A stretch of 18,420 nt of DNA, taken from NCBI GenBank assembly GCA_029784825.1, contig JAFMAU010000035.1:1-18420 (forward strand), given 5' to 3'. Source of the DNA: Nitrososphaerota archaeon (GTDB lineage Archaea > Thermoproteota > Nitrososphaeria > Nitrososphaerales > UBA183). How positions within the stretch are numbered: the first letter of the stretch is position 1; every line of letters starts with the position of its first letter. Under the pieces are notes generated by a model. The model was not told where the DNA came from, ran no database searches, and worked only from the letters and a program-made list of their open reading frames with translations. The position numbers and the translations under genes are program-made. Below are positions 5,613 through 14,213 of the stretch, one piece after another.

Positions 5613-6857
5613 TTGCAGCGAGTGGTTGTAATCGGCTCGGGAGACGGAGGCACGTTCACAGCGAACCTGCTGGCCTCACGGCTCAGCGGCGAAGTCAGGG
5701 GCGGGCAGGCGTCGATACAGCTGGTAGGCGAGCACCTCCACCACCCGTTTCAGCCCGGGAATCTGGACATCGCGTTCAAAGGGGCGCCGCCTGACAAGTA
5801 TGTGAAGGAAGAGACAGAACTGCTCCGTAAGGGGGTGGAGTTCGTTCAAGACCCTGCGGTGAAAATCGACTTCGATGCGAAGACCGTGACCACGAAGAGC
5901 GGCAGGCTGCTCGCCTACGAGTATCTTGTCATCGCGACCGGCGCGGTGGCGGACCCGTCGAAGGTCCCGGGGCTGACCGAGGGAGCCCTGAACTTCCACA
6001 CGGGAGGAAGAGACTCCCAGCGAATATGGGAATCCCTCCAGGCGTTCAAAGGAGGGACCGTGGTCGTTGCCATAGCCGGAACCCCTCACAAGTGTCCGCC
6101 GTCCCCCAACGAAGCGGCATTCATGCTCGACGAGTTCTTCCGCAAGCGAGGGATGCGGGACAAGGTGAAAATCAGATTCCTCACGCCCTACCCCAGGCCG
6201 TATCCGGCGGAGAAAATCTCTCATGTCGTCGAGCCGATGTTCGAAGAGAAAGGCATCGAAGTCACCACTTTCTTCAATGTCGATTCTGTGGATCCGGTCC
6301 AGCGAAAGGTCAGCTCGCTGGAAGGCGAGTCTTTCGACTACGACCTTCTGATAGCGATCCCGCCGCACCATGGCGCAAGCGTCGTCATAGAGTCTGGAAT
6401 CGGAGATGTGGATGGATACGTCCCGACCGACAAGGGGACGATGAAGGTTCAGGGCCAGGAGGGGGTCTATGCGATCGGGGACGCCACCAACATCCCGGTC
6501 TCAAAGTCAGGGGTGGTCGCCCACCTCCAGTCTGTCGTGGTGGCGCACAACATAGTATCTGAAATGCGGAAGTCCCCCGACCTGCTGGAGTACAACGGGC
6601 GGATTAACTGCCCTATGGAGGTCGGGTCCCGGCAGGCCATCTTCGTCTCGGCCACCTACACCTCTCCTCCCGCGGACCAGACGCCGTCGATGGTCAAGTA
6701 TGTGATGAAGAGGTCGTTCGCGATGATCTACTGGCGGGCTCTGAACGGGAGCTTGGAGAGGATTTTCGACGTATTCTTCGGGCAGACCAGATTCCCCCTG
6801 GCGAAGAAGGCCACCACGGTCGAGGCCCCCCAAGGAGGTGCGAAACAAGGTGCATAG
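5613..6857 (+). CDS. FAD-dependent sulfide dehydrogenase-like oxidoreductase (SQR/FCSD family)
   Basis: This 414-residue protein belongs to the pyridine nucleotide-disulfide oxidoreductase fold in the branch with sulfide:quinone oxidoreductase and flavocytochrome c sulfide dehydrogenase. Features are the FAD-binding GSGDGG at 8-13, FQPGN at 46-50, ATG at 108-110, HKCPPSPNEAA at 159-169, and the second FAD motif YAIGDATNIP at 286-295. Cys161 and Cys333 have the spacing of the redox-active cysteine pair of this family. A hydrophobic, aromatic-rich stretch at about 365-395 could attach it to the membrane. The TTG start follows the tusA stop by 7 bp, with a weak GAGG at 5598-5601; a GTG at 5622 is an alternative. 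It probably oxidises sulfide or a protein persulfide. Electron acceptor and exact substrate are unknown. Confidence 0.82.
   Translation: MQRVVVIGSGDGGTFTANLLASRLSGEVRGGQASIQLVGEHLHHPFQPGNLDIAFKGAPPDKYVKEETELLRKGVEFVQDPAVKIDFDAKTVTTKSGRLLAYEYLVIATGAVADPSKVPGLTEGALNFHTGGRDSQRIWESLQAFKGGTVVVAIAGTPHKCPPSPNEAAFMLDEFFRKRGMRDKVKIRFLTPYPRPYPAEKISHVVEPMFEEKGIEVTTFFNVDSVDPVQRKVSSLEGESFDYDLLIAIPPHHGASVVIESGIGDVDGYVPTDKGTMKVQGQEGVYAIGDATNIPVSKSGVVAHLQSVVVAHNIVSEMRKSPDLLEYNGRINCPMEVGSRQAIFVSATYTSPPADQTPSMVKYVMKRSFAMIYWRALNGSLERIFDVFFGQTRFPLAKKATTVEAPQGGAKQGA
6834..6840 (+). promoter_or_regulatory. Shine-Dalgarno deciding the arsR start
   Basis: GGAGGTG is a near-perfect Shine-Dalgarno sequence inside the 3' end of the flavoprotein gene. 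It is 9 nt before the GTG at 6850 and overlaps the earlier in-frame GTG at 6838, which is therefore not the likely start. Confidence 0.65.
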
Positions 6858-7194
6858 TGCCGTAAGCATGAAAGCAGAGGAAGAGCTCTACCGCCTGCAG
6901 GCCGAGTTCTGCAAGGGCATGGCCCACCCTAAGAGGATTCACATACTCAGGACGCTCAAGACGGGCGAGAAAACGGTGAACGACCTAGCGAAGCTGACGG
7001 GTCTTCAACAGGCCAATGTGTCCCAGCACTTGGCTTTGCTCAGGCAGGTCGGACTGCTCACTGCGCGCCGGGAAGGGACTAGTGTGTACTACTCCATCGG
7101 CGACCCGAGAATTGTGGAGGCTTGCGAACTCGTTAGGAGCTGCATAGGGGAGAGGCTCAAGAAGTCTCAGATGGTTCTGGCCGTCCAGCCCTAG
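6850..7194 (+). CDS. ArsR/SmtB-family transcriptional regulator, candidate sulfide/persulfide sensor
   Basis: This 114-residue protein is an ArsR-type winged helix-turn-helix repressor. MAHPKRIHILRTL (24-36) is the typical dimer-domain helix. TVNDLAKLTGLQQANVSQHLALLRQ (42-66) is the helix-turn-helix with the characteristic SQHL. TARREGTSVYYSIGDP (71-86) is the wing. Cys21 lies in the helix before the HP motif, and Cys92 and Cys98 lie in the C-terminal helix. That broadly resembles the redox cysteines of SqrR/BigR-type persulfide sensors, and no classical ELCVCD arsenic motif is present. The GTG start is set by the strong Shine-Dalgarno sequence and overlaps the flavoprotein stop by 8 bp. As the last gene of the sulfur operon it likely autoregulates through the paired palindromes at 4711-4795; ligand and target are inferred. 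Confidence 0.88.
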   Translation: MHSAVSMKAEEELYRLQAEFCKGMAHPKRIHILRTLKTGEKTVNDLAKLTGLQQANVSQHLALLRQVGLLTARREGTSVYYSIGDPRIVEACELVRSCIGERLKKSQMVLAVQP

Positions 7195-7199
7195 GCGGC

Positions 7200-8609
7200 C
7201 TAGACAAATCCAGTCTCTGTCAGTTTCGCCACGACCCTCCCCCAGAACCTCCCACTCATCGTCAGGGCGGCGGAAGTGACTGAGAGCGCAGCCCCTCCGA
7301 CCACCGCGACTACAGGGAAGACCGAAGCGACCGAGGCAAGGAAGAAGACGGCAACCAGCGGTAGGGCAGTGGAGAATTGCCTCAAACTGAACTGCGCCTG
7401 CATCGTCAGGTCGTCCCCTTTCACCTGAATTGGGGCGACGTAGGCCGCCCACAGTATCTCGAGGACATATGAGCCTGGAATCACGGCGACGACGACTGCG
7501 AGGGCCCCGAGCGCCTCCCCGTATCCCAGGGCGAAGAGGGCCGCGTCCGCCGCGGCGAAGGGGGTCAAGATGAAGAGCAGGGAGACCACCCTTGAGGCAA
7601 TCAGGTGCCTGAAGTAGGTGCTCGCCGGGAGCGATGTCAGGGACAGCCATATCCGTTCGTTGGTTATCGCCGACTGTGAGATGAAGAACGCAAAGAAGGT
7701 CAGGCCCACAGCCACGAGTATCGCCGCCGGCAACGAGTCCGACCCGGAGGCGAATGGAGCCGGCGGCCCCAGGGACAGCACGAACACGAAATACGCTGCC
7801 GCCGCGGCCGAGGTGGCGGCGACCACCCAGCGGGTCTTCACACGCTTCGAGACGTACCTTGACGCCCCGGCCATGTTCATCCGGCCAGCCAGCGACATGG
7901 AAGAGAGGTTCATCGTGTATATCGCGCCGATGGGGGTCTTCCCCGAATAGCTGACCTGCGACTTCACGTCGGATGATGTCGACCTCACGAGGCTCCTCAT
8001 CATGTCCAGCTCGATTCGTGTGAGCCCCCTGAACGCCGCCGCCGTGGTCACAGCGCCCAGCACCAGCAGTGTGGCGGTCCCGCTGTAGACTTCGCCGTTG
8101 AACGCCGCTCCCGGCGAGATTGGGAACTTCGCAATCCCGAGCAGCGTCCAGGCGGCCACCAACGCGGAGAGGGCGATTCGCACCCTAGTGGTCAACGACG
8201 TCGCGATTATCCCGAGAGAAGTGAACGTCAGGGCGAGGGCGACGAGGTCGGCTATCAGGAAGGGGGAGGAGAGGGACGGCGACAGGTAGACGAACATGAA
8301 TAGTATTGTGATTCCGAAGGCGACGAACTGGGAGAAGAATATGGATATCGAGAGATCCCTTTGGCTTAGCGGAAGCGTGAAGAGGTAGTCGCGGTCCGAC
8401 TTCAGCACCATAACTCCCCCTGTGGCCAGAGCCATGGCGAGGAGCAGGGCGATTATCGCCGTCCCATAGTAGCTCAGTATGACGCTCGCGCTCTGGGGCG
8501 GGACGATGGCTGAAATCCCGATCTCGTATACAACCAGGATTCCGATGAGGACGAGGAACGGCTTGGAGAACCGGGTCCTGACTATGAACTTGAGGAGCTT
8601 AGGGAGCAC
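7200..8609 (-). CDS. ABC-2 type transporter permease
   Basis: This 469-residue, very hydrophobic protein has about twelve potential membrane segments, split by a soluble stretch at roughly residues 200-255. It is encoded directly after an ABC ATPase whose stop codon overlaps its GTG start by 11 bp, so the two form one export-type transporter. Motifs such as [12 protein letters not shown] (70-81) and [14 protein letters not shown] match the cytosolic LP-rich loops of large two-repeat archaeal ABC permeases of the ABC-2 exporter class. The substrate cannot be predicted. It runs convergently into arsR, with 5 bp between stop codons. Confidence 0.83.
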   Translation of the reverse strand: MLPKLLKFIVRTRFSKPFLVLIGILVVYEIGISAIVPPQSASVILSYYGTAIIALLLAMALATGGVMVLKSDRDYLFTLPLSQRDLSISIFFSQFVAFGITILFMFVYLSPSLSSPFLIADLVALALTFTSLGIIATSLTTRVRIALSALVAAWTLLGIAKFPISPGAAFNGEVYSGTATLLVLGAVTTAAAFRGLTRIELDMMRSLVRSTSSDVKSQVSYSGKTPIGAIYTMNLSSMSLAGRMNMAGASRYVSKRVKTRWVVAATSAAAAAYFVFVLSLGPPAPFASGSDSLPAAILVAVGLTFFAFFISQSAITNERIWLSLTSLPASTYFRHLIASRVVSLLFILTPFAAADAALFALGYGEALGALAVVVAVIPGSYVLEILWAAYVAPIQVKGDDLTMQAQFSLRQFSTALPLVAVFFLASVASVFPVVAVVGGAALSVTSAALTMSGRFWGRVVAKLTETGFV

Positions 8610-9333
8610 CAGTCATCATCCTCGCAACGACTTTCTCGATCGGCTCTTCGGGAGACCCTTTCTTCCTGAGCTCTTCGATGGTCCCCTCCCAGAGGAACAT
8701 CCCCTTCGATATCATGACCACGCTGTCTGTCAGCCTGTGCGCTATCGACATTATGTGGGTGGAGACGAGGTGGGTCCCCTCCAGCCTGTCAAGAAGCGAT
8801 ATCACTTTCTCCTGTGTCGGTATATCCAGATAGTTCAGCGGTTCGTCGAGCAGGAGGACCTTGGGCGAATGCACGATGGCGAGCGCTATGGCGAGCTTCT
8901 GGGTGTTGCCCCTCGAGAGCCTCCCGACGTTAGACTTCTCGTACTGCCGGAGATCCAACTCGTCCAGCAGGAAGTCGGTCCGCCCCCTGACGTCCAGCAC
9001 CCCCCTCAGTGCGGCTATGTACTCCAGGTTCTCCCTCACCGAGAGCATCCTGTATGGGAGGGCGTCTTCGGGGAGATAGCCCACCAGCGCCTTCGACTCC
9101 CTGCTGTCCGGCGGCGACCCGAGTATATTCACAAAACCGGTGTCCGCCCTGAGCGACCCGACGAGGAGCTTCAATGTCGTTGACTTGCCGGCCCCGTTCG
9201 GACCAAGAAGCGCGAACCTGCCCCCGCTTGGGATTTCGAAGCTGAGGTCGTTCAGAGCGAGCACTGGGCCGTAGGACTTGCTTACGTGGGAAAGCTCGAT
9301 GCCGTTCCTCTCTGCGTCAGGCCCCGAATGCAA
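8599..9333 (-). CDS. ABC transporter ATP-binding protein
   Basis: This 244-residue nucleotide-binding subunit has Walker [10 protein letters not shown] at residues 44-52, a GYLPED segment at 85-90 in place of a canonical Q-loop, the signature LSRGN at 139-143 (a variant of LSGGQ common in the CcmA/NatA-type group), Walker B VLLLDEP at 159-165 and the switch histidine in STHIMS (His193). It energises the permease that follows. The TTG start is chosen because it lies about 31 nt downstream of a TATA-like box, giving a very short leader. It is divergent from the SHMT gene, with which it shares a short promoter region. Confidence 0.92.
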   Translation of the reverse strand: MHSGPDAERNGIELSHVSKSYGPVLALNDLSFEIPSGGRFALLGPNGAGKSTTLKLLVGSLRADTGFVNILGSPPDSRESKALVGYLPEDALPYRMLSVRENLEYIAALRGVLDVRGRTDFLLDELDLRQYEKSNVGRLSRGNTQKLAIALAIVHSPKVLLLDEPLNYLDIPTQEKVISLLDRLEGTHLVSTHIMSIAHRLTDSVVMISKGMFLWEGTIEELRKKGSPEEPIEKVVARMMTGAP

Positions 9334-9361
9334 CTGCTTCGTTTCTCCCGGAGTCGCGGCG

Positions 9362-9367
9362 TTTTAA
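9362..9367 (-). promoter_or_regulatory. TATA-like box for the ABC transporter operon
   Basis: The minus strand reads GCTTAAAACGCC, centred about 31 nt before the TTG at 9333. It resembles the CTTAA-containing boxes found before Sec61-beta and TusA-cupin. Confidence 0.5.
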
Positions 9368-9409
9368 GCAGCGTCCCTTAGAGTGGCCTGGCCGCTCCGC
9401 CTCCAAACG

Positions 9410-9417
9410 TATAATTA
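9410..9417 (+). promoter_or_regulatory. TATA box for the SHMT gene
   Basis: TATAATTA is a strong archaeal TATA-like element in GC-rich DNA. Its centre is about 27 nt before the in-frame GTG at 9440, predicting a leaderless mRNA. The longer reading frame starting at 9383 would begin upstream of this promoter and is therefore unlikely. Confidence 0.65.
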
Positions 9418-9439
9418 TCGTGGGGCTTCGCGGCGACTC

Positions 9440-10729
9440 GTGCCCTCCTATGATTCCGAGTTCAAATCCGTGATCAGCAAGGTTCGCTCGCATGAGAGGT
9501 GGTTCTCAGAGAGCCTCCCCATGATTGCCAGCGAGAACTTGGCTTCCGAACCGGTCCGGAGGGTGCTTTCGTCCGACCTAGGCCACCGCTACGCCGAAGG
9601 CTGGCCAGGGGAGCGAGTCTACGCCGGATGCAGATACATCGACCAGATTGAGCTCCAGGCCATCGCATTGGGGAAGAAGTTGTTCAGGGCCGAGCATGTC
9701 GACGTAAGGCCGGTGTCGGGCGTCGTCGCCAACCTTGCTGTCTATTCCGCCTTCACAAACCCCGGGGACACCATGATGGCACTGTCCATACCGAATGGAG
9801 GGCACATCTCGCATGGTAAGAAGGACTTCGGGGGTTCGGCTGGGGCAGTCCACGGGCTGGAGGTGGCTTACTTCGCTTTCGATAAGGAGTCCATGAACAT
9901 CGATGTCGACGAGACCAAGAAACGCATAGCGGCGCTCCCTTCCCTCAAGCTTGCCATGTTCGGATGTAGCCTCTTCCTGTTCCCCCACCCGATAAAGGAA
10001 CTCGAGCAGGCGATTCACGACAAGGGAGGAGTCATCTGCTACGACGCCGCCCACGTTGCTGGCCTGATCGCTGGCGGCCAGTTCCAGGACCCGCTCCATG
10101 AGGGCGCACAGGTGATGACGTTCAGCACCCACAAGGTGCTATTCGGGCCCCAGGGCGGCGCAATAGCTTCGAATGCCGGACTTGCCGAGCCGCTCAAGAA
10201 GGCGGTCTTCCCCGGCCTGACGAGCAACCACCACCTGAACAACGTCGCCGCGAAGGCGATGGTCTTCGCCGAGTTCCTGCAATTCGGGAGCAGGTACGCC
10301 AGAGACGTGGTGAAGAACGCGCAGACGCTCGCCGGGCGCCTGGCTGCCCTCGGAGAGAAGGTCCTCGGCGAAAAGAACGGATACACGATGTCGCATCAGG
10401 TGGCGCTGGACATCACGAAATATTCAGATGGCGGGGTCGTCGAAAAGCTGCTTGAAGACCAGAACATCATCTGCAACAGGGAGCCGATCCCCGGAGACCT
10501 CCAGGCAGGGAGGCACTACACGAACCCGGGGGGGATCAGGTTAGGCGTTGCGGAACTCACCCGGCTGGGAATGGGGAAGTCAGAGATGAGGGAAGTGGCC
10601 GAAATCGTCCATGTCGCCTTGGGAGGGACCAAAAGGCGCGAAACAGTCGCGAGAGTCAGAGAGCTGAGGAAAGGTTTCCAGAAAGTCAAGTATTCGTTCA
10701 GGGATTCGCCCGCCTACTCATCCGGCTAG
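9440..10729 (+). CDS. glyA: Serine hydroxymethyltransferase
   Basis: This 429-residue PLP enzyme interconverts serine and glycine using a pterin one-carbon carrier (tetrahydrofolate or an archaeal analogue). Visible motifs, numbered from the GTG at 9440, are IASENLASEPV near 29-39, HRYAEGWPGERVYAGC at 49-64, the PLP ring-stacking and Asp region CYDAAHVAGL at 200-209, and FSTHKVLFGPQGG at 228-240 with Lys232 as the PLP Schiff-base lysine. The stretch FPGLTSNHHLNNVAAKA is the archaeal version of the bacterial FPGxQGGP region. The start is set by the TATA box at 9410-9417; the in-frame 19-residue extension from 9383 looks non-coding. The 3' end overlaps the convergent DP2 gene by 12 bp. Confidence 0.93.
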   Translation: MPSYDSEFKSVISKVRSHERWFSESLPMIASENLASEPVRRVLSSDLGHRYAEGWPGERVYAGCRYIDQIELQAIALGKKLFRAEHVDVRPVSGVVANLAVYSAFTNPGDTMMALSIPNGGHISHGKKDFGGSAGAVHGLEVAYFAFDKESMNIDVDETKKRIAALPSLKLAMFGCSLFLFPHPIKELEQAIHDKGGVICYDAAHVAGLIAGGQFQDPLHEGAQVMTFSTHKVLFGPQGGAIASNAGLAEPLKKAVFPGLTSNHHLNNVAAKAMVFAEFLQFGSRYARDVVKNAQTLAGRLAALGEKVLGEKNGYTMSHQVALDITKYSDGGVVEKLLEDQNIICNREPIPGDLQAGRHYTNPGGIRLGVAELTRLGMGKSEMREVAEIVHVALGGTKRRETVARVRELRKGFQKVKYSFRDSPAYSSG

Positions 10730-13700
10730 CGCTGGTTTCAGGAACTCGGTCAGCTCTAGCTGGTCCGCTTTTCTGGGGCCCTGGAAGAGCTGGTCCAGCT
10801 CTCTTTGTAGCATATCCAGACGGCTCTTCAGGTAAGGGTCCACGTCGTATTCGCGCGCCAGCCTCTGGGCGATGTGAAGATATTTTTCGACCGATGCCCT
10901 CGTGAGCGTCCCTCTGATTTCACCCCCGCAGTTGGGACACCTCCGCGAGAGAGGCGGCCTCCTCATGGTCAGGCCGCAGGCTTTGCACTTGAACGCCTGG
11001 GTTGCGTATTTCTTGGCGTTCCCCATTATGTCCCTGATCAGATGCGTCTTGATGATCGACTCGACCACTTCGCGGGTGTTCACCGCTTCGATCAGGGACG
11101 CGACTTCGATTTGTTTTGAAATCTTCTCGTTGAGCGTCCGAAGCGTGGAGTAGGACCCTCTCGAGCGCTTGATTGTAAGGGAGCCCGTGGGGTGGGTGAA
11201 CCCGTATCCGTAGAACTGTGTGTCGTTCTCCAGCCGTGACCCGATACGCTCTATCAGCTCGGCGACAGATGCGGCGGGGGGGGTGCTCTGTGTCCTCTCG
11301 TAGAACTCCATGGGATAGTACCAAGCGATGTCGAAGTTGTGCGCTTGCTCGTCCACCTCGGATGGGAGTATCACCGGCTGTATCAGGAGGGGCGTGTCCA
11401 TGTACCCGCCTATCTGTGCAGGCAGGTACTGCAAGGAGAAGTTGAGGAGTGCGTCCACCAGCAATAGGAGCGAGTCCCCGTCGCCGTCGCAGTCCCGCCT
11501 CTTTGCTGAATGCCAGTATGGGTTGGCGAAGCAGACTTGGGTGGCTGAGAAACCGACCAACCGCCCTGCCACCCCCACGGAGGTGTGGGGCGCGAGCCCT
11601 ATGACGAGCTTTCCAAGGAGGTCGGATGGTTCGTTCGCGTTGTAGAACCGCCCGAGTCCGTACAGGTTCTGGAGCTCGTCGTCTACGCACTGCGCCATCC
11701 TGACAAGGTCGGCCCCTATTTCGAATGGGACGATTACGTCCTGCGGCTTCAGGTCGAGCAGCTGGTCCTCTGTCTGGAGGGGGGCCCCGCTGGCGTCCTC
11801 AGAATAGCCCAGCTCGATCATCGTGTGGACGTCTGTCTTGATGTCGCGAGGCCGGAAGTGTGTCAGTGGTTCGTTGGTCGCGTCAATCCTCAGGGTGCCG
11901 TCCTTGTAGACGTAGGTGTCGTGCCTGCTTCTGATGACCCCCTTCTCGAGCGCCTCGGGGACCTTGGACAGGCTGGTCAGCCCCCTTACCCCTTTGACCG
12001 GCTTGTTGGGGGCGTATGGTATCCTTGCCCTGATCGCTTCGAGCTTCGACCTGAAGTCGAAGTCAAGCTTGGAGTAATCGAGCGTCTTCGTCCTGCAGTT
12101 GGGACACGCCGTCTCCCGGGTCGTGGTTCCGCATCTGGGACAAGCCATGAACCGCTCGGTCGTCCCTCCGCAGACCTCGCAGGTGGCTGACATCCTCCTC
12201 TGGTTGCAGTTCGGACAGAACATGTTGACCACTTCGATCTCCACTCTGCCTGCCTTTGCGGCTGCGTGCACGTCGCGTGTCGGCCCGCCCTCTTTGCCAA
12301 CCGGGAACAACGCGTGGACGGGTGGTTTCAGTCGCCGCACCATCGCCTTCTCTGGCCTCCCCACCCTCACCCCGATGGTGGTCGTGCTCTGGCGGCCAAG
12401 CCCGATCCCCGAGAGCCGTCTGACATAGTCGGGCTCTTCCGGAGGGACTGCGAACTCTGGCTCCGTCAGGCGGAGGAGGGCCCGGAGCACCACCGCCGGT
12501 TCGCCGCTAACCACCGCTGTGTCCCCTACCATCCGGTGTTCAATCAGGCAGGTGTTGAGGATCCAGCGGATCTGTGGGAGGCCGGCGTTGATCGCCACGT
12601 CGTCTCCGCTCGGGGCCGAGTGCCTCCTCAGCTCGGCGAGGTCCGATGGGCCGACCCTGTCGAACCTGGGGGTATGCGACGGGTGGAGTGGTATCCCAAG
12701 CGACTGTGAAATCGTGATTGCCTCGGAAGCCGTCGGGACGACCCCAGGAGACGCTCGCAGCTCTGAGGCCCTTTCACGGGCGATCCCGGCGGTCGCGAGC
12801 AGCTCCCAGGCCCCCGGGACGCTCGCCAGCGCCCGCTGAAGGTCCTGGACCCACCACTCCGAAACGTACGGGGAAGGAGGGAGGGCCTTGTTGTTCTCGA
12901 GGAAATCGCCGTAGCTGATGAGCACGTCCCCCAAATCAATGATCTTGGCCAGGGCGTCGTGGACTTTGTCGGCTTGGCCTACGGTCTTCACGTGGACGAC
13001 GCTCCCGTCCTTGGTCAGCACGGTAGGTCCCTCGATCGAGTCTACGAAGGCTATCGTGGCGGCCTTCCCGGGCAGATCCACCTTCACCTGCGTGCCGGTG
13101 ACAACAGGATAGTCGAGGAGTGTCGCCACCGCAGGGTGTATTCCAATCGTCGACAGCCCGGTGTTGATAGATCGCCCATATCGCAGCCTGAAACCCCCTT
13201 TGCTTCTAGGCATGGAGAGGACCGCGCGCCCTGAAATCACCTCTTCAAAGTGTGCGCCTGCCTTCTCGGTCTCGTTAGCGGTCTGTTGGGTCGCCCCCTT
13301 CAGCTGGGAGAGGAACTCCCACCCCGCCACGTTGAGGCTGGCGAGCTTCTTGGAGAGCTTGTTGGCTCTGCCGATGACGCCGTCGTTGAGCACCCTGAGC
13401 GCCCCGCCCCTCAGCCTGTCCGTGGATACCCGCCTCAGGTTCCTGTGGACCACCACTTCGATGGGGTCGGTCTCTATGCCGTCTATCTCTACGGGGATGT
13501 TGGAGATGGCCCTCCTGATGTCGTCGTCGGTCACCTTGTATTGGAAGTTGCCGACGTCTCGTTCGTAGATCCTGAGCTCTTCCGCGAACCTGTCGATTTC
13601 CTCCTGCCGGGCCCGGTAGTTGCTCAAGCCCAGCTTCTTGGCAGTCACGTCGGCAATCACCAGTGAAAACGCAGCCTCGGTCCCTCCCGCCGAGCGCATC

Positions 13701-14182
13701 GGCCCCGCGTAGGAGACAGAAACATAGTCGGTGTTGTCGTCGTTCTGCTTTATGGTGACCCCGGAGATCCCCTCGAGGGGGGCCACTGTGACGCCGTCGG
13801 TCATCACGGCCAGCCCCGCCCGGACGCCGTAGCTCAGAGCCTCGTGCCTCTCGAGCGCGCCGAATTTGCCCAGCGCAATCTCCTGTGATATTGTGAGTGC
13901 GGCCCGCTCTTTTGTCGTGGTGTGAAGAAGCTCGCGGAGCCTGTCGACCAGACCTTCGAATTGGTCGAGACGGAGCATCTGGTTGACCCGGTCTGCGAGG
14001 TCGAAGACCGTCTTGCTTTCCACCGTGCTCGTGGGGTCGAAGCCCTTCGACCTGGCCGTCGTTGCGATTGTGAAAGCCGATTCGTACTGGGAGAGAATGT
14101 CCTGGTAATACGAGTCCAGCTTCGCCGGGAATGGGGCTAGCGTCTTCACTCTTTCCCAGGCGAGTTCGGCCGAAAAAGACAA
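10718..14182 (-). CDS. polC: DNA polymerase D (PolD) large catalytic subunit DP2
   Basis: This 1154-residue protein is the catalytic subunit of the archaeal replicative polymerase PolD, which pairs with the DP1 exonuclease subunit, not seen in the window. The catalytic motif KRRDCDGDGDS at 894-904 keeps the two essential aspartates (Asp899, Asp901); the family more often has Glu or Ala where Gly902 stands. Zinc-binding cysteines occur at 656-696 (CPNC, CEVC, CPRC, CPNC) and 1066-1085 (CKAC, CPNC). The C-terminal QLELTEFL at 1141-1148 fits a PCNA-binding PIP box (QxxhxxFh). No intein interrupts the catalytic motif, where PolD inteins are known in other archaea. The TTG start lies about 28 nt after a TATA-like box, so the transcript should be leaderless. 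It is convergent with glyA. Confidence 0.97.
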   Translation of the reverse strand: MSFSAELAWERVKTLAPFPAKLDSYYQDILSQYESAFTIATTARSKGFDPTSTVESKTVFDLADRVNQMLRLDQFEGLVDRLRELLHTTTKERAALTISQEIALGKFGALERHEALSYGVRAGLAVMTDGVTVAPLEGISGVTIKQNDDNTDYVSVSYAGPMRSAGGTEAAFSLVIADVTAKKLGLSNYRARQEEIDRFAEELRIYERDVGNFQYKVTDDDIRRAISNIPVEIDGIETDPIEVVVHRNLRRVSTDRLRGGALRVLNDGVIGRANKLSKKLASLNVAGWEFLSQLKGATQQTANETEKAGAHFEEVISGRAVLSMPRSKGGFRLRYGRSINTGLSTIGIHPAVATLLDYPVVTGTQVKVDLPGKAATIAFVDSIEGPTVLTKDGSVVHVKTVGQADKVHDALAKIIDLGDVLISYGDFLENNKALPPSPYVSEWWVQDLQRALASVPGAWELLATAGIARERASELRASPGVVPTASEAITISQSLGIPLHPSHTPRFDRVGPSDLAELRRHSAPSGDDVAINAGLPQIRWILNTCLIEHRMVGDTAVVSGEPAVVLRALLRLTEPEFAVPPEEPDYVRRLSGIGLGRQSTTTIGVRVGRPEKAMVRRLKPPVHALFPVGKEGGPTRDVHAAAKAGRVEIEVVNMFCPNCNQRRMSATCEVCGGTTERFMACPRCGTTTRETACPNCRTKTLDYSKLDFDFRSKLEAIRARIPYAPNKPVKGVRGLTSLSKVPEALEKGVIRSRHDTYVYKDGTLRIDATNEPLTHFRPRDIKTDVHTMIELGYSEDASGAPLQTEDQLLDLKPQDVIVPFEIGADLVRMAQCVDDELQNLYGLGRFYNANEPSDLLGKLVIGLAPHTSVGVAGRLVGFSATQVCFANPYWHSAKRRDCDGDGDSLLLLVDALLNFSLQYLPAQIGGYMDTPLLIQPVILPSEVDEQAHNFDIAWYYPMEFYERTQSTPPAASVAELIERIGSRLENDTQFYGYGFTHPTGSLTIKRSRGSYSTLRTLNEKISKQIEVASLIEAVNTREVVESIIKTHLIRDIMGNAKKYATQAFKCKACGLTMRRPPLSRRCPNCGGEIRGTLTRASVEKYLHIAQRLAREYDVDPYLKSRLDMLQRELDQLFQGPRKADQLELTEFLKPALAG

Positions 14183-14207
14183 ACTAGGGCGGTGAGCTGG
14201 GAGAGGG

Positions 14208-14213
14208 AATTAA
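14208..14213 (-). promoter_or_regulatory. TATA-like box for DP2
   Basis: The minus strand reads CCTTAATTCCC, centred about 28 nt before the TTG at 14182. It overlaps the stop codon of the upstream membrane protein gene, so that gene's end doubles as promoter. Confidence 0.5.

Noticed and set aside
4715..5659. Long minus-strand frame (314 codons) opposite dsrE and tusA
   Set aside because: It is antisense to two genes with clear family motifs, and its His/Gly-rich translation is typical of a GC-driven shadow frame.
9383..9439. N-terminal extension of SHMT from the GTG at 9383
   Set aside because: The only good TATA box lies inside this segment, and the family alignment begins near the GTG at 9440.
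9440..9480. A tRNA B-box-like string (GAGTTCAAATCC) near the start of SHMT
   Set aside because: It is part of a well-supported protein-coding region (residues SEFKS), and no cloverleaf arms or A-box surround it.
11460..11530. Possible intein in DP2
   Set aside because: The catalytic motif is continuous and the protein has normal family length, so no intein is present.
12266..12709. Plus-strand frame of 147 codons inside DP2, and similar ones at 11585-12190 and 13250-13666
   Set aside because: All are antisense to a full-length, motif-complete DP2 gene and have no recognisable domain.
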